Counted from the stretch's first letter, positions 1 to 10,056 are shown. The stretch is 64,000 bases of DNA from Halomonas getboli (GCF_023094245.1 NZ_JALMEW010000007.1:124001-188000), one strand, 5' to 3'. Notes: generated from the letters alone by a model not told the origin. Made by a program: numbers and translations.

Positions 1-1801
<1,801 letters not shown>

Positions 1802-1999
1802 GACGGGATCCTGCTGGGAAAATTGGGCTGGCATTATAGGGTCAGTACCTCGGCGCTACCAGCCTTGTGACCAAGAATCCGTTTCCCGCGCATCGTGGGC
1901 TTCGGTCCGTCAGCGCGAGGCACAGGGTGGCCAGGCCGGTCGTCGTCGATCCCGGTCTTGGATACCATTGCTGGCCCTGTCGGTCAGGCGAGCAGACAC

Positions 2000-2884
2000 A
2001 TGCTGGATATCAAGTTTTACGTGCTGATAGAGGCTATCGCGACGCACGGCACGGTCCATGAGGCGGCCGCAGCGATCGGGGTCACGCAGCCGGCGGCGAC
2101 GCATCGCATCCGCGAGATGGAGCGTCGGCTGGGTGTCTCGCTGTTCCTGCGGGAGGGGCGGCGACTGGCGTTGACGGCATCCGGCGAGCGCCTGGTGGCC
2201 GCCGCTCGCGATATTCTCCCGAAGCTGCGCAGCGCGGAAATCGAGGCGTGGCAGTTGGCGCGCCATGGCGAGCCACCGGTGCGTCTGGGCGTTGGCCCCT
2301 ACGATACGCTCTCCCGCGTCGTGCCCCATCTCTATGATGGGCCGGCCGGCGACATTGATCTGGTGAGCCTGCCGATGCCGGAGATGACCGGTGCCTTGCT
2401 GGCCCGGCGTGTCGACATGATCCCCATGATCGAGGTGCCCGTTCAGCGTGGCCTCGCCTATTGCGACCTGTTCGAAGAACCCCTGATGGCGGTGCTGCCG
2501 CCGTCGCACCCCTGGGCCGACCGCGAGGCGGTGCCCCCGGAAGTGTTCGATCAAGGGCGCCACTTTACCTATAGCGTGGCGCCGGAAGCTGGCCATGAGT
2601 TCGAGCATTTCTTCCAGCCTAGCGGTGTTTACCCCTCGCATATGGTGCAGGTCGAGTCGGTGAATCTGATCCTCGATCTGGTGGCGGCCGGCAAGGGCGT
2701 CAGCATTCTCTCGCGTTGGGCGGTGCGTGATGCGGCGCGTTCGGGGCGAGTGGTCATGCGACCCTTGGCCGGCGAGCTTCCCCGGATTCCCTGGTATCTG
2801 GCCTTTGCCGACGAACCGCGCGTCGCTCGGGTGGCTAAGCCGCTCGCCTCCTTGGTGCGCGAAATGTATCGCGACTCTGTCTGA
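2000..2884 (+). CDS. LysR-family transcriptional regulator
   Basis: The 294-residue protein starts MLDIKFYVLIEAIATHGTV and has a typical N-terminal winged HTH (residues about 5-62, with AAAIGVTQPAATHRIREMERRLG as the recognition region). A periplasmic-binding-protein-like effector domain makes up the rest. Earlier in-frame starts exist back to 1895, but the ATG at 2000 gives the canonical LysR N-terminus. It reads in the same direction as the dioxygenase, M24 and binding-protein genes that follow after a 135 bp gap, so it is the likely local regulator of that island. Its inducer is unknown. An onium compound or its breakdown product is my inference from the neighbours. Confidence 0.85.
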   Translation: MLDIKFYVLIEAIATHGTVHEAAAAIGVTQPAATHRIREMERRLGVSLFLREGRRLALTASGERLVAAARDILPKLRSAEIEAWQLARHGEPPVRLGVGPYDTLSRVVPHLYDGPAGDIDLVSLPMPEMTGALLARRVDMIPMIEVPVQRGLAYCDLFEEPLMAVLPPSHPWADREAVPPEVFDQGRHFTYSVAPEAGHEFEHFFQPSGVYPSHMVQVESVNLILDLVAAGKGVSILSRWAVRDAARSGRVVMRPLAGELPRIPWYLAFADEPRVARVAKPLASLVREMYRDSV

Positions 2885-3019
2885 TCCAGCGTTCAACTCG
2901 CTGAAAAGAATGATAAAAAACTCATGCCATCGGTGACGGAATTCTGATTGGAGTTGGTGAGGCGGGCTCCCTAGTCTAGGCCGCAGTACACAACCGACTA
3001 TCAATGAGGAGATAAGCCG

Positions 3020-3916
3020 ATGCCCTCTTCCGCTCTCCGAGAAGAACGCTCATCGACCATGCCGGCGCCCGTCGACGCCCCTCTGGCTCGGCTGGTCGAT
3101 CTGGCGAAGTACCCGATCGATAGGCCGGGAAGTGATGCCTATCATGAGGCGGTGGAAGCGGTGCGGGCCCAGCTGCGACAGGATGGCTGTGCGCTGCTCA
3201 CCCGCTTCATCCGTGATGGCGTCATCGAAGCGCTGCGCAAGGAAAGCGAAGCGCTGGCCCCACTGGCTTACTACTCCGACAACAGCGTCAATCCCTACGT
3301 GACCAAGGATGATCCCAGCCTGCCCTCCGATCATCCGGTGCGCTGCTTCCAGCACTACACCAACGGTTTCGTGGCCAAGGATCTGATTCCCGACGATGCC
3401 ATCGTCAAGCGGCTCTATCACGATCCGGCGTTCCAGCGATTCATTGCCGACTGCCTCGAGGAGCCAGAGATCCATGAGTTCGCCGATCCCATCGCGGGGC
3501 TGGTCATCAACGTCATGCCTGACGATACCGAGCTGCCGTGGCACTTCGATACCAACGAGTTCATCGTCAGCCTGATGACAAGGCGGCCCGACAGTGGAGG
3601 GGAGTTTCAATATGCGCCCGGTATTCGGCGGCCCGGTGAGGAGAACTTCGCCGGCGTGCAGCGGATCCTTGAGGGCGACCATTCCGAGGTCGAGTCGTTG
3701 ACGCTCAATACCGGCGACCTGCAGCTCTTCAAGGGGCGCTATTCGATGCACCGCGTGGCCGCCGCCAAGGGACAGCGTCTTTGCACCCTGCTGGGATACG
3801 CCAAGACGCCGGACATGATGGGTAGCCTGGAGCATACCGAGAAGATATACGGCCGCGTGACCCAGGCCCATATCGATGCGCATAACCAGCGTCGCCACGA
3901 CGATCTGATGGGGTGA
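3020..3916 (+). CDS. Fe(II)/2-oxoglutarate-dependent oxygenase, BesD/HalD-like, with HxD facial triad
   Basis: The protein has 298 residues and AGGAG 8 nt before the ATG. It looks like the Fe(II)/2OG family that contains the free-amino-acid halogenases BesD and HalD. The jelly-roll core carries WHFDTNEF (H175, D177), the distal His in SMHRVAA (H244) and Arg253 in GQRLCTLLGY, which would bind 2-oxoglutarate. BesD-type halogenases have Gly where Asp177 stands, leaving a site for chloride. The Asp here restores the full 2-His-1-carboxylate triad, so hydroxylation or oxidative demethylation is more likely than halogenation. The substrate is unknown. The neighbours (DddP-like M24 protein, onium-type binding protein) suggest a zwitterionic amino-acid derivative or betaine. 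Confidence 0.75.
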   Translation: MPSSALREERSSTMPAPVDAPLARLVDLAKYPIDRPGSDAYHEAVEAVRAQLRQDGCALLTRFIRDGVIEALRKESEALAPLAYYSDNSVNPYVTKDDPSLPSDHPVRCFQHYTNGFVAKDLIPDDAIVKRLYHDPAFQRFIADCLEEPEIHEFADPIAGLVINVMPDDTELPWHFDTNEFIVSLMTRRPDSGGEFQYAPGIRRPGEENFAGVQRILEGDHSEVESLTLNTGDLQLFKGRYSMHRVAAAKGQRLCTLLGYAKTPDMMGSLEHTEKIYGRVTQAHIDAHNQRRHDDLMG

Positions 3917-3989
3917 GACAGCGGTCGAGGAAGACCCTCGGCCCGATGCCCCAGTCCGTTGCCCCATGAACCAGCGAGAGTTTTCCCCC

Positions 3990-5267
3990 ATGAGTCAGAT
4001 CGTGGCCCTGGCCGACGCGTCCCGCGACGGCCGTTCCTACAGTGATGGCGCCTTCCGCCATCAGACCATCGATGCCGCTCTGCTCGAGCGCGTCGAGCGC
4101 TACCGGCTAGAGCGCCTGCGCCAGCAGATGCGGCACCATGAGATGGATGCGGTCATCCTGTTTGACCCGATCAACATCCGGTATGCCTGTGGTTCACGCA
4201 ACATGCAGGTCTACTCGCAGCGCAATCCCGCACGTTACCTCTATGTGGCCCTCGATGGTCCGATCGTGCTGTTCGAGTTCAGCGCCTGCCTGCATCTGGC
4301 GAAGGATCTCCGGCTCTTGGATGACGTTCGCCCGGCACGAGCGGTGATGCCCCAATACAGTGGACCCCGCTGTGCGCAGCATACGGCGGCCTTCGTCGAT
4401 GACATCCAGGCGCTCTTCGCGCGCTCGGCCACTCAGGGCAAGCGTCTCGGCATCGAGTCCGCCCCCACCGCGGCAGTGTCCGCGCTCGGCGAGGCAGGGT
4501 TCGAGCTGATGGATGCGGCGGTGGCCATGGAGGGGGCCAAGTCGATCAAGAGTGTCGATGAGCTCAGCCTGATCCACCGCTCCGTGACGCTCACCGAGGC
4601 GGCGATGTCGCGCATGGAGGCCAGTCTGCGACCGGGCATGTCGGAGAACGAGCTGTGGGCCATCTTCAATCAGCATGTACTTGCCACCGGCGGCGAATAC
4701 GCCGAGACCCGCTTGCTGGTCTCGGGCGATCGCACCAATCCGTGGTTCCAGGAGTGTTCCGACAAGATCATCGCTCCTGGTGAGCTGGTGGCGTTCGACA
4801 CCGATATCGTCGGCTGCTTCGGCTATTACACCGATTTTTCCCGGACCTTCCATGTGCCTGGACGCGGTGGCCCCAACGCGGAGCAGGAGCGGTTGTATAA
4901 AATGGCGGTCGATCAGCTCGAGAGCAACATCGCCCTGCTCGCACCCGGGATGAGCTTCCGTGAGTATTCACGCCGCGCCTGGCCCATTCCCCAGGGCTAC
5001 CGCGAGAACCGCTACCTGGACATCGTGCACGGCTGTGGGATGTCCGGTGAATGGCCGCTGATCGCCCACGACATGGACTGGGACGACGTCGGCTACGACG
5101 GCGATATAGAGCCTGGCATGACGCTGTGCGTCGAGGCCTACATCGGGCACCGCGATGGCAGCGAAGGCGTCAAGCTGGAGGAGCAGGTGCTGATTACCGA
5201 GCAGGGTATCGACCGACTCTCGACCTATGGCTATGACGAGCAGCTGCTGGGCTCGTCGGCATCATGA
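3990..5267 (+). CDS. M24-fold metalloenzyme related to DMSP lyase DddP, catalytic Asp replaced by Gly
   Basis: The 425-residue protein has the creatinase/aminopeptidase (M24) fold and resembles DddP along its length: FDPINIRYA near the N-terminus, TRLLVSGDRTNPWFQEC in the middle and KLEEQVLIT near the end. All metal ligands are present: D270 and D272 (FDTD), D282 (YYTDFSRTF), H347, E382 (LCVEAYIG) and E397. In characterised DddP the HGxGxxDE segment holds the Asp proposed as general base for DMSP cleavage. Here the segment reads HGCGMSGEWP, so that position is Gly353. It is therefore probably not a classical DMSP lyase. Hydrolysis of another onium or amide compound, as in ectoine hydrolase DoeA of the same fold, is possible. 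ATG 3990 has GAGAG 9 nt upstream. ATG 3966 lacks a visible ribosome site. Confidence 0.75.
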   Translation: MSQIVALADASRDGRSYSDGAFRHQTIDAALLERVERYRLERLRQQMRHHEMDAVILFDPINIRYACGSRNMQVYSQRNPARYLYVALDGPIVLFEFSACLHLAKDLRLLDDVRPARAVMPQYSGPRCAQHTAAFVDDIQALFARSATQGKRLGIESAPTAAVSALGEAGFELMDAAVAMEGAKSIKSVDELSLIHRSVTLTEAAMSRMEASLRPGMSENELWAIFNQHVLATGGEYAETRLLVSGDRTNPWFQECSDKIIAPGELVAFDTDIVGCFGYYTDFSRTFHVPGRGGPNAEQERLYKMAVDQLESNIALLAPGMSFREYSRRAWPIPQGYRENRYLDIVHGCGMSGEWPLIAHDMDWDDVGYDGDIEPGMTLCVEAYIGHRDGSEGVKLEEQVLITEQGIDRLSTYGYDEQLLGSSAS

Positions 5268-5287
5268 CAGTAAACGCAAGGAGATCC

Positions 5288-6163
5288 ATGAAACCGATCA
5301 CTACTCTCACCCTGTGCATGACCCTTGGCACGCTCGGCATCGGGAATGCTGCGGCAGCCGACACGTCGCTGACCATCGGCACCAACAACTGGTCGGAAAA
5401 CATTGCCGTCTCGAACCTGTGGCAGCAGCTACTGGAAGATCGAGGCTACGATGTCACGCTGAAGACGACCGGCAAGAGCATCATCTTCAGTGCGCTGGCC
5501 CAGCGTGATCTCGATATCTCCCTGGAAGTCTGGCTGCCCAACGGCGATGCCCAGTACCTGGAGCCCTATCAGGATCGTATCGATGTGCACGGCGCCTGGT
5601 ACAACGGCGCCCAGGATGAGCTGGTGGTGCCGGCCTATCTTTCCGACATCAATACCATGGCAGACCTCAAGGCCAACGCGGAGCGGTTCGTGTACCAGGG
5701 CGAGCCGACCATCATGGGCATTGAATCGGGCGCGGCGATCGCCGGGGAGACAGAGGCGGCGATCGAGCGCTACGACCTTCCCTTCCGTCAGCTGAACAGC
5801 TCTTCGCCGGCCATGATCGCCTCGCTCGACGAAGCCTATCGCCAGGAAGCACCCATCGCGGTGACGCTGTGGCAGCCGCACTGGGCCTATGCCCAGTATG
5901 ACCTCAAGGCCATCGAGGATCCGAAGGGCGCCTACGGCGGCGGAGATGACATCAAGTGGATGTCGAGGCTCGGTTTCAGCGACGATCATCCCGACGTGGT
6001 CGCCATGCTGAATGAATGGCACATGAGCCATGCCCAGCTGGCCGATCTGATGTTGACCATCGAAGACGTCGGTAGCCCCGAGGAGGGAGTGCGGCGCTGG
6101 ATCGATGGTCATCCCGGTCTCATCGACCAGTGGCTGAATGATAGCGAGAATGCCGATTCATAG
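5288..6163 (+). CDS. Glycine betaine/onium-compound ABC transporter substrate-binding protein (OpuAC/ProX type), orphan
   Basis: GGAG stands 4 nt before the ATG. The 291-residue product has a signal peptide (MKPITTLTLCMTLGTLGIGNAAAA, cleavage after about residue 24) and then TSLTIGTNNWSENIAV, the usual opening of quaternary-ammonium binding proteins. Trp residues in NNWSEN, SLEVWLP, AWYNG and LWQPHWAYAQYDLK could build the aromatic cage that binds trimethylammonium or dimethylsulfonium groups. No permease or ATPase gene is adjacent, so it must use a transporter encoded elsewhere or act as a sensor. It is 20 bp behind the M24 gene and very probably co-transcribed with it. The ligand is not determined. 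Confidence 0.85.
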   Translation: MKPITTLTLCMTLGTLGIGNAAAADTSLTIGTNNWSENIAVSNLWQQLLEDRGYDVTLKTTGKSIIFSALAQRDLDISLEVWLPNGDAQYLEPYQDRIDVHGAWYNGAQDELVVPAYLSDINTMADLKANAERFVYQGEPTIMGIESGAAIAGETEAAIERYDLPFRQLNSSSPAMIASLDEAYRQEAPIAVTLWQPHWAYAQYDLKAIEDPKGAYGGGDDIKWMSRLGFSDDHPDVVAMLNEWHMSHAQLADLMLTIEDVGSPEEGVRRWIDGHPGLIDQWLNDSENADS

Positions 6164-6254
6164 GCGGATAGGCGTCTTGCCGTCCAAGGCAGGGCTTGTC
6201 AGTCTGGCTGCAGAGGGCTTCTTATGCTCCCTGGTAGTGCAGGCTGGCAAGCTC

Positions 6255-6271
6255 TGCACTTTTTTGGTGCG
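6255..6271 (+). promoter_or_regulatory. NtrC-binding site upstream of glnA
   Basis: TGCACT-N5-GGTGCG matches the NtrC consensus TGCACC-N5-GGTGCA at 10 of 12 positions with exact spacing. It lies about 140 bp upstream of the sigma-54 -24 element at 6403, a usual enhancer distance. Confidence 0.7.
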
Positions 6272-6312
6272 TGATCGGGTGCCGATGGGCCGGCGATGAA
6301 AGAAAATGACGC

Positions 6313-6331
6313 GGTGCATCGATCTTGCACC
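6313..6331 (+). promoter_or_regulatory. Inverted repeat of GGTGCA/TGCACC half-sites upstream of glnA
   Basis: GGTGCA-N7-TGCACC is a perfect inverted repeat using NtrC half-sites in the opposite order to the consensus. It could be a second, weaker NtrC contact or an unrelated operator. Confidence 0.4.
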
Positions 6332-6402
6332 CTCGTGGAGCGGAATTTTTCTTCTTTTCCTTCAGCCGTTTATAGAGGGTGTCTCGCGTCTTGTCGCCAT
6401 TT

Positions 6403-6418
6403 TGGCACGTGGCCTGCA
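6403..6418 (+). promoter_or_regulatory. Sigma-54 promoter of glnA
   Basis: TGGCACG-N4-CTGCA keeps GG (6404-6405) and GC (6416-6417) exactly 12 bp apart, the -24/-12 signature of RpoN promoters. Transcription would start near 6429, giving a leader of about 135 nt before the glnA ATG at 6564. Confidence 0.8.
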
Positions 6419-6563
6419 TTATTTGGGGCAATGCCATGGTCGTGCATGGCGGCGTGGGCAATGCGCCGACGCCATGCTACAACGTCGACTGGACACACCC
6501 ACGACCGACGACAGACAGATTCAGCGGAATACCAACACTAGCCACTGTACCCTGGAGGACCTC

Positions 6564-7970
6564 ATGTCCGAGAAGACTCTCGCCCTGATCGAAGAGCATG
6601 ACGTGAAGTGGATCGACCTGCGCTTCACCGACACCAAAGGCAAGGAACAGCACGTCACCATTCCAGCCCGTGACGTCGATGAAGAGTTCTTCGAGAACGG
6701 TCAGATGTTCGATGGCTCCTCCATCTCCGGCTGGAAGGGCATCAACGAGTCCGACATGATTCTGCGCCCGGAGGACGGCACCGGCTTCCTCGACCCCTTC
6801 ACCGAAGACGCCACCCTGATCCTGCGCTGCGACATCATCGAGCCGGCCACCATGCAGGGCTACGAGCGTGACCCGCGCTCCATCGCCAAGCGCGCCGAGG
6901 CTTACCTGCAGTCCACCGGCCTGGGCGACACCGCCTTCTTCGGCCCGGAGCCCGAGTTCTTCATCTTCGACGAGGTGCACTGGAAGGCCGACATCGAAGG
7001 CGCCATGTACAAGATCACCTCCGAGGAAGGCGCCTGGGCCACCGACCGTCAGGTCGAGGGCGGCAACCTGGCGCACCGTCCGCGCGTCAAGGGCGGCTAC
7101 TTCCCGGTGCCCCCGGTCGACAGCTTCCACGATATCCGTGGCGCCATGTGCAACACCCTCGAGGCCATCGGCCAGTCCGTCGAGGTGCACCACCACGAGG
7201 TCGCCAACGCCGGTCAGAACGAGATCGGCGTCAAGTTCAACACCCTGGTGAAGAAGGCCGACGAACTTCAGGAAATGAAGTACGTGGTGCACAACGTCGC
7301 CCACGCCTACGGCAAGACCGCCACCTTCATGCCCAAGCCGCTGGTCGGTGACAACGGTTCCGGCATGCACGTCCACCAGTCCTTCTGGAAGGACGGCGAG
7401 AACCAGTTCGCCGGCGACGAGTACGCGGGCCTGTCCGAAATGGCGCTGTACTACATCGGCGGCATCATCAAGCACGCGCGTGCCCTGAACGCCTTCACCA
7501 ACGCGTCCACCAACTCCTACAAGCGTCTGGTGCCGGGCTTCGAAGCGCCGGTGATGCTGGCCTACAGCGCCCGCAACCGCTCCGCTTCCATCCGCATCCC
7601 GTACACCGCCAGCCCGAAGGGCAAGCGCGTCGAGGCTCGTTTCCCCGACCCGACCGCCAACCCGTACCTGTGCTTCGCGGCGATGCTGATGGCCGGTATC
7701 GATGGCATCAAGAACAAGATCCATCCCGGCGATGCCATGGACAAGAACCTGTATGACCTGCCGCCGGAAGAAGGCAAGTCCATCCCGACCGTCGCCGAGA
7801 GCCTGGACCAGGCCCTCGAGGCGCTGAACGCCGACCGTTCCTTCCTGACCGAAGGCGGCGTGTTCACCGACGAGATGATCGATGCCTACATCGAGCTCAA
7901 GGAAGAGGACGTCGAGCGCCTGCGCATGGCGACCCATCCGGTCGAGTTCGACATGTACTACAGCTGCTGA
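6564..7970 (+). CDS. glnA: Type I glutamine synthetase
   Basis: GlnA makes glutamine from glutamate, ammonia and ATP as a cytoplasmic dodecamer. The 468-residue length is standard for GSI-beta. Visible motifs are the FDGSSISGW latch segment, the [12 protein letters not shown] metal-binding segment, [30 protein letters not shown], and the adenylylation loop NLYDLPPEE with Tyr397 at the E. coli position, so GlnE-type adenylylation should control it. GGAGG lies 5 nt before the ATG. NtrC sites and a sigma-54 promoter precede it and a strong hairpin follows, so it is a monocistronic nitrogen-regulated unit, separated from glnLG by two genes. Confidence 0.97.
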   Translation: MSEKTLALIEEHDVKWIDLRFTDTKGKEQHVTIPARDVDEEFFENGQMFDGSSISGWKGINESDMILRPEDGTGFLDPFTEDATLILRCDIIEPATMQGYERDPRSIAKRAEAYLQSTGLGDTAFFGPEPEFFIFDEVHWKADIEGAMYKITSEEGAWATDRQVEGGNLAHRPRVKGGYFPVPPVDSFHDIRGAMCNTLEAIGQSVEVHHHEVANAGQNEIGVKFNTLVKKADELQEMKYVVHNVAHAYGKTATFMPKPLVGDNGSGMHVHQSFWKDGENQFAGDEYAGLSEMALYYIGGIIKHARALNAFTNASTNSYKRLVPGFEAPVMLAYSARNRSASIRIPYTASPKGKRVEARFPDPTANPYLCFAAMLMAGIDGIKNKIHPGDAMDKNLYDLPPEEGKSIPTVAESLDQALEALNADRSFLTEGGVFTDEMIDAYIELKEEDVERLRMATHPVEFDMYYSC

Positions 7971-8016
7971 TGCCGCGCGGCGCCCGGCGCCCGGCGCCGC
8001 GCTCCAGCACGCGAAA

Positions 8017-8043
8017 GGCACGCCCCATGGGCGTGCCTTTTTT
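8017..8043 (+). terminator. Rho-independent terminator of glnA
   Basis: GGCACGCCC (8017-8025), a 3-nt loop and GGGCGTGCC (8029-8037) are followed by TTTTTT. Confidence 0.9.
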
Positions 8044-8049
8044 GTGTCT

Positions 8050-8175
8050 GTGAGAGGAGTCAGGGGAGGAGGAGTGAGGAGTGGAGGGAGGCGCCGGCTT
8101 TTGCTGGAGGTGCCTAGTGTCACCGACACCTCACACCTCACTCCTTCCCCCTCACGCCTTACACTCCGCCCCTCA
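8050..8175. repeat. Facing degenerate heptad tracts (GGNGTGA family) between convergent glnA and ZIP gene
   Basis: The + strand is G-rich from 8050 to 8091 with units such as GGAGTGA. From 8126 to 8175 it is C-rich, so the reverse strand carries GGCGTGA, GGAGTGA and GGTGTGA at 7-bp steps. The reverse-strand units start in register with the stop codon of the ZIP gene, which is the TGA of TGGGTGA. The two halves can pair as a long imperfect stem. Confidence 0.65.
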
Positions 8176-8889
8176 CCCATAAATCACCATATGCCCGGCG
8201 ATGCCGGTGGCGAAGCCGATGACCGCGCCCAGCGGCGGGCCCCAGTGGCGCTCGAGCCTGGCCTGGGGCGCCAGGTCCTGGAACACCGAGTAGAGGATGC
8301 CGCCGGCGGCGAACAGCATGATCGCGGCCACCGCGGAGGGGTAGGCGGCCAGCCACCAGTAGCCGCTCAGGCCGGCCAGCGGCCCCAGCCAGGCCATGGC
8401 GAAGAACATCGTCAACAGGCGCCGGGTCGAGTAGTGAGTGCTCTCGCGCAGCTCGCGGTAGGCGTTGAAGCCCTCCGGCAGGTTCTGCAGCGTCATCAGC
8501 AGCGCCAGCAGCACGCCGCTGCCGCCGCCGTAGGCGAAGGCCGCGCCCAGGGCCAGGGCCTCGGGCAGGAAGTCGGAGAGCATGGCGGTGAGCTGACTGG
8601 CGGAGGTGCCGCTGCGGTTGAGGACGATATCGAGTGCCATGAAGGCCAGGCCGCCGGCCAGGAACCAGGCTATGGCTGGCGCCAGATCCAGCGCCTCGAA
8701 GCTGTTCGGCACCAGCACCAGGGCCACCGCCGAGAGCAGCGCACCGCCGCCGAAGGCGATGATGCCGTGGCGCAGCTCGTTCTCCAGCCAGTTGGGGTGG
8801 ATGCGTTCCTCCTTGGCCACCCAGCCGCCCAGCGGCATCGCCATGCCGGCCATCAGGGTCAGTGCCACCACCTTCTCCCACGCGTCCAT
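8173..8889 (-). CDS. ZIP-family divalent metal transporter
   Basis: This 238-residue membrane protein has about eight hydrophobic segments and the ZIP core: SDFLPEALALGAAFA in TM4 and LQNLPEGFNAYREL in TM5. The classical TM4/TM5 signature is HNxPEG. Here the His is Gln (QNLPEG) and the TM4 site is DFLPEA, so metal selectivity may differ from zinc-type ZIPs. The loop before TM4 is short and not His-rich. AGGAG precedes the ATG by 9 nt. It is convergent with glnA and divergent from the DUF4124 gene. Import of Zn, Fe or Mn into the cytoplasm is the family role; the actual ion is unknown. Confidence 0.8.
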   Translation of the reverse strand: MDAWEKVVALTLMAGMAMPLGGWVAKEERIHPNWLENELRHGIIAFGGGALLSAVALVLVPNSFEALDLAPAIAWFLAGGLAFMALDIVLNRSGTSASQLTAMLSDFLPEALALGAAFAYGGGSGVLLALLMTLQNLPEGFNAYRELRESTHYSTRRLLTMFFAMAWLGPLAGLSGYWWLAAYPSAVAAIMLFAAGGILYSVFQDLAPQARLERHWGPPLGAVIGFATGIAGHMVIYG

Positions 8890-9055
8890 GCTTCACGCTC
8901 CTCGCCTTGTGCCATCGCCCGATCATCCTAACCGCATTCGCTCCGACGGCGAATGCGGATTCCGTTCCTGGCCCGCGGTGGGCTAGGCTTGGAGCAGGGC
9001 GACGGCGGGCGCATGGCGCGCCGCGGACGGCCGTCACGGACTTCGGGAGAGACGC

Positions 9056-9637
9056 ATGCACAAGGCTGTCATGACACTGGCGCTGGGCCTGGCGATGAGC
9101 CTGCCGGCCGCCGCGCAGACCATCTATCGCACCACCGATGCCCAGGGCAACACGGTGTTCACCGACGACCCTCAGCGCGGCGGCGAGGCGGTGGAGCTCG
9201 ATCCGCTGACCGTGGTGCCCTCCCGGCCGGTGCAGCCGCTGCCGTCGGCCAGCGCCGGGCAGGCCGGCAGCGCCACGCGCTACGGCGACCCCGGCCAGCC
9301 CTTCATGCCCTACGACGTGTTCGCGATCGCCTCTCCGGCGCCGGAGACCACCGTGCCCACCGGCGCGGCCGGCAACGTTCAGGTGCAGCTCGCCATCCGC
9401 CCCGCGCTGCGCGACGACCACCGGGTACGCCTGCTGGTGGACGGCCAGATCAGCCAGTCCGCCATGCATACCGACACCTTCCTGCTCTCCAACCTGGATC
9501 GCGGCGAGCACCGGGTACAGGCCGAGCTGCTCGATGCCTCGGGCGCGGTGCGCCACCGTACCTCGCCGCTGACGATCTACGTGCAGCGGGCCAGCGTCTA
9601 TCTGCCGAGCAACCCCAACAATCCCGCCAACAATTAG
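9056..9637 (+). CDS. DUF4124 domain-containing periplasmic protein
   Basis: The 193-residue product has a signal peptide (MHKAVMTLALGLAMSLPAAA) followed directly by TIYRTTDAQGNTVFTDDPQ, the hallmark of DUF4124, a small periplasmic domain of unknown function. A proline- and serine-rich linker and a beta-rich C-terminal part (VQVQLAIRPALRDDHRVRLLVDG, ending in a TIYVQRAS strand) look like an immunoglobulin-type fold. It lies upstream of glnL in the same direction, but glnL has its own sigma-54 promoter, so the two need not be co-transcribed. No enzymatic residues are apparent. Confidence 0.8.
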   Translation: MHKAVMTLALGLAMSLPAAAQTIYRTTDAQGNTVFTDDPQRGGEAVELDPLTVVPSRPVQPLPSASAGQAGSATRYGDPGQPFMPYDVFAIASPAPETTVPTGAAGNVQVQLAIRPALRDDHRVRLLVDGQISQSAMHTDTFLLSNLDRGEHRVQAELLDASGAVRHRTSPLTIYVQRASVYLPSNPNNPANN

Positions 9638-9893
9638 CTGCCCCCTCGCCGGCCACATCGACCGCTGTGCCCGGACGGCTCCCCCAGGCCCTGTTACCCG
9701 CCCCCGGCGCGTGACGACGGGCGCTTCGATGCCTTCGATCATGCCGAGCGCATCGGCGAGGGCAGCGCCTTTCGCCATGCCGAGGAACTGCGCGGCGATG
9801 CTCCGCCGGCGCCCGCGCGCGACCGGCACGACCGTGACCCATGGCGTGACCAGTCGCGCCGGCACCATCGCGACGCGTCACAGGAGGAGTAAG
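9638..9893 (+). other. Stop-free stretch in frame behind the DUF4124 stop codon
   Basis: After the TAG at 9635-9637 the same frame stays open for about 85 codons to a TAA at 9891-9893. The last part is protein-like and rich in Asp, Arg and His (GRFDAFDHAERIGEGSAF, then HHRDASQEE). I see no start codon with a ribosome site. It may be the remnant of a longer C-terminus or chance openness of GC-rich DNA. Confidence 0.3.
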
Positions 9894-9910
9894 CGCTATC
9901 TCGCAGTGCG

Positions 9911-9940
9911 TGCACCAGCTTGGTGCACTATCATGGTGCA
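9911..9940 (+). promoter_or_regulatory. Two overlapping NtrC-binding sites upstream of glnL-glnG
   Basis: TGCACCAGCTTGGTGCA (9911-9927) is a perfect match to the NtrC consensus TGCACC-N5-GGTGCA. A second site, TGCACT-N5-GGTGCA (9924-9940), shares its first four bases with the end of the first. Centres are 13 bp apart and about 60-75 bp upstream of the sigma-54 element. Confidence 0.85.
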
Positions 9941-9993
9941 CGATCCCCATGTCGGATCACCCGCCAGGCGACGCCATGTCGCCTTCCCCAAGA

Positions 9994-10009
9994 TGGCGCG
10001 CTTCTTGCA
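9994..10009 (+). promoter_or_regulatory. Sigma-54 promoter of glnL-glnG
   Basis: TGGCGCG-N4-TTGCA has GG (9995-9996) and GC (10007-10008) 12 bp apart. Transcription would start near 10020, leaving a short leader before the glnL ATG at 10057. Confidence 0.75.
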
Positions 10010-10056
10010 GCACTCATGGGGAGGCGCCTCTTTACTTCGCTGCCGGGAATGCACTC

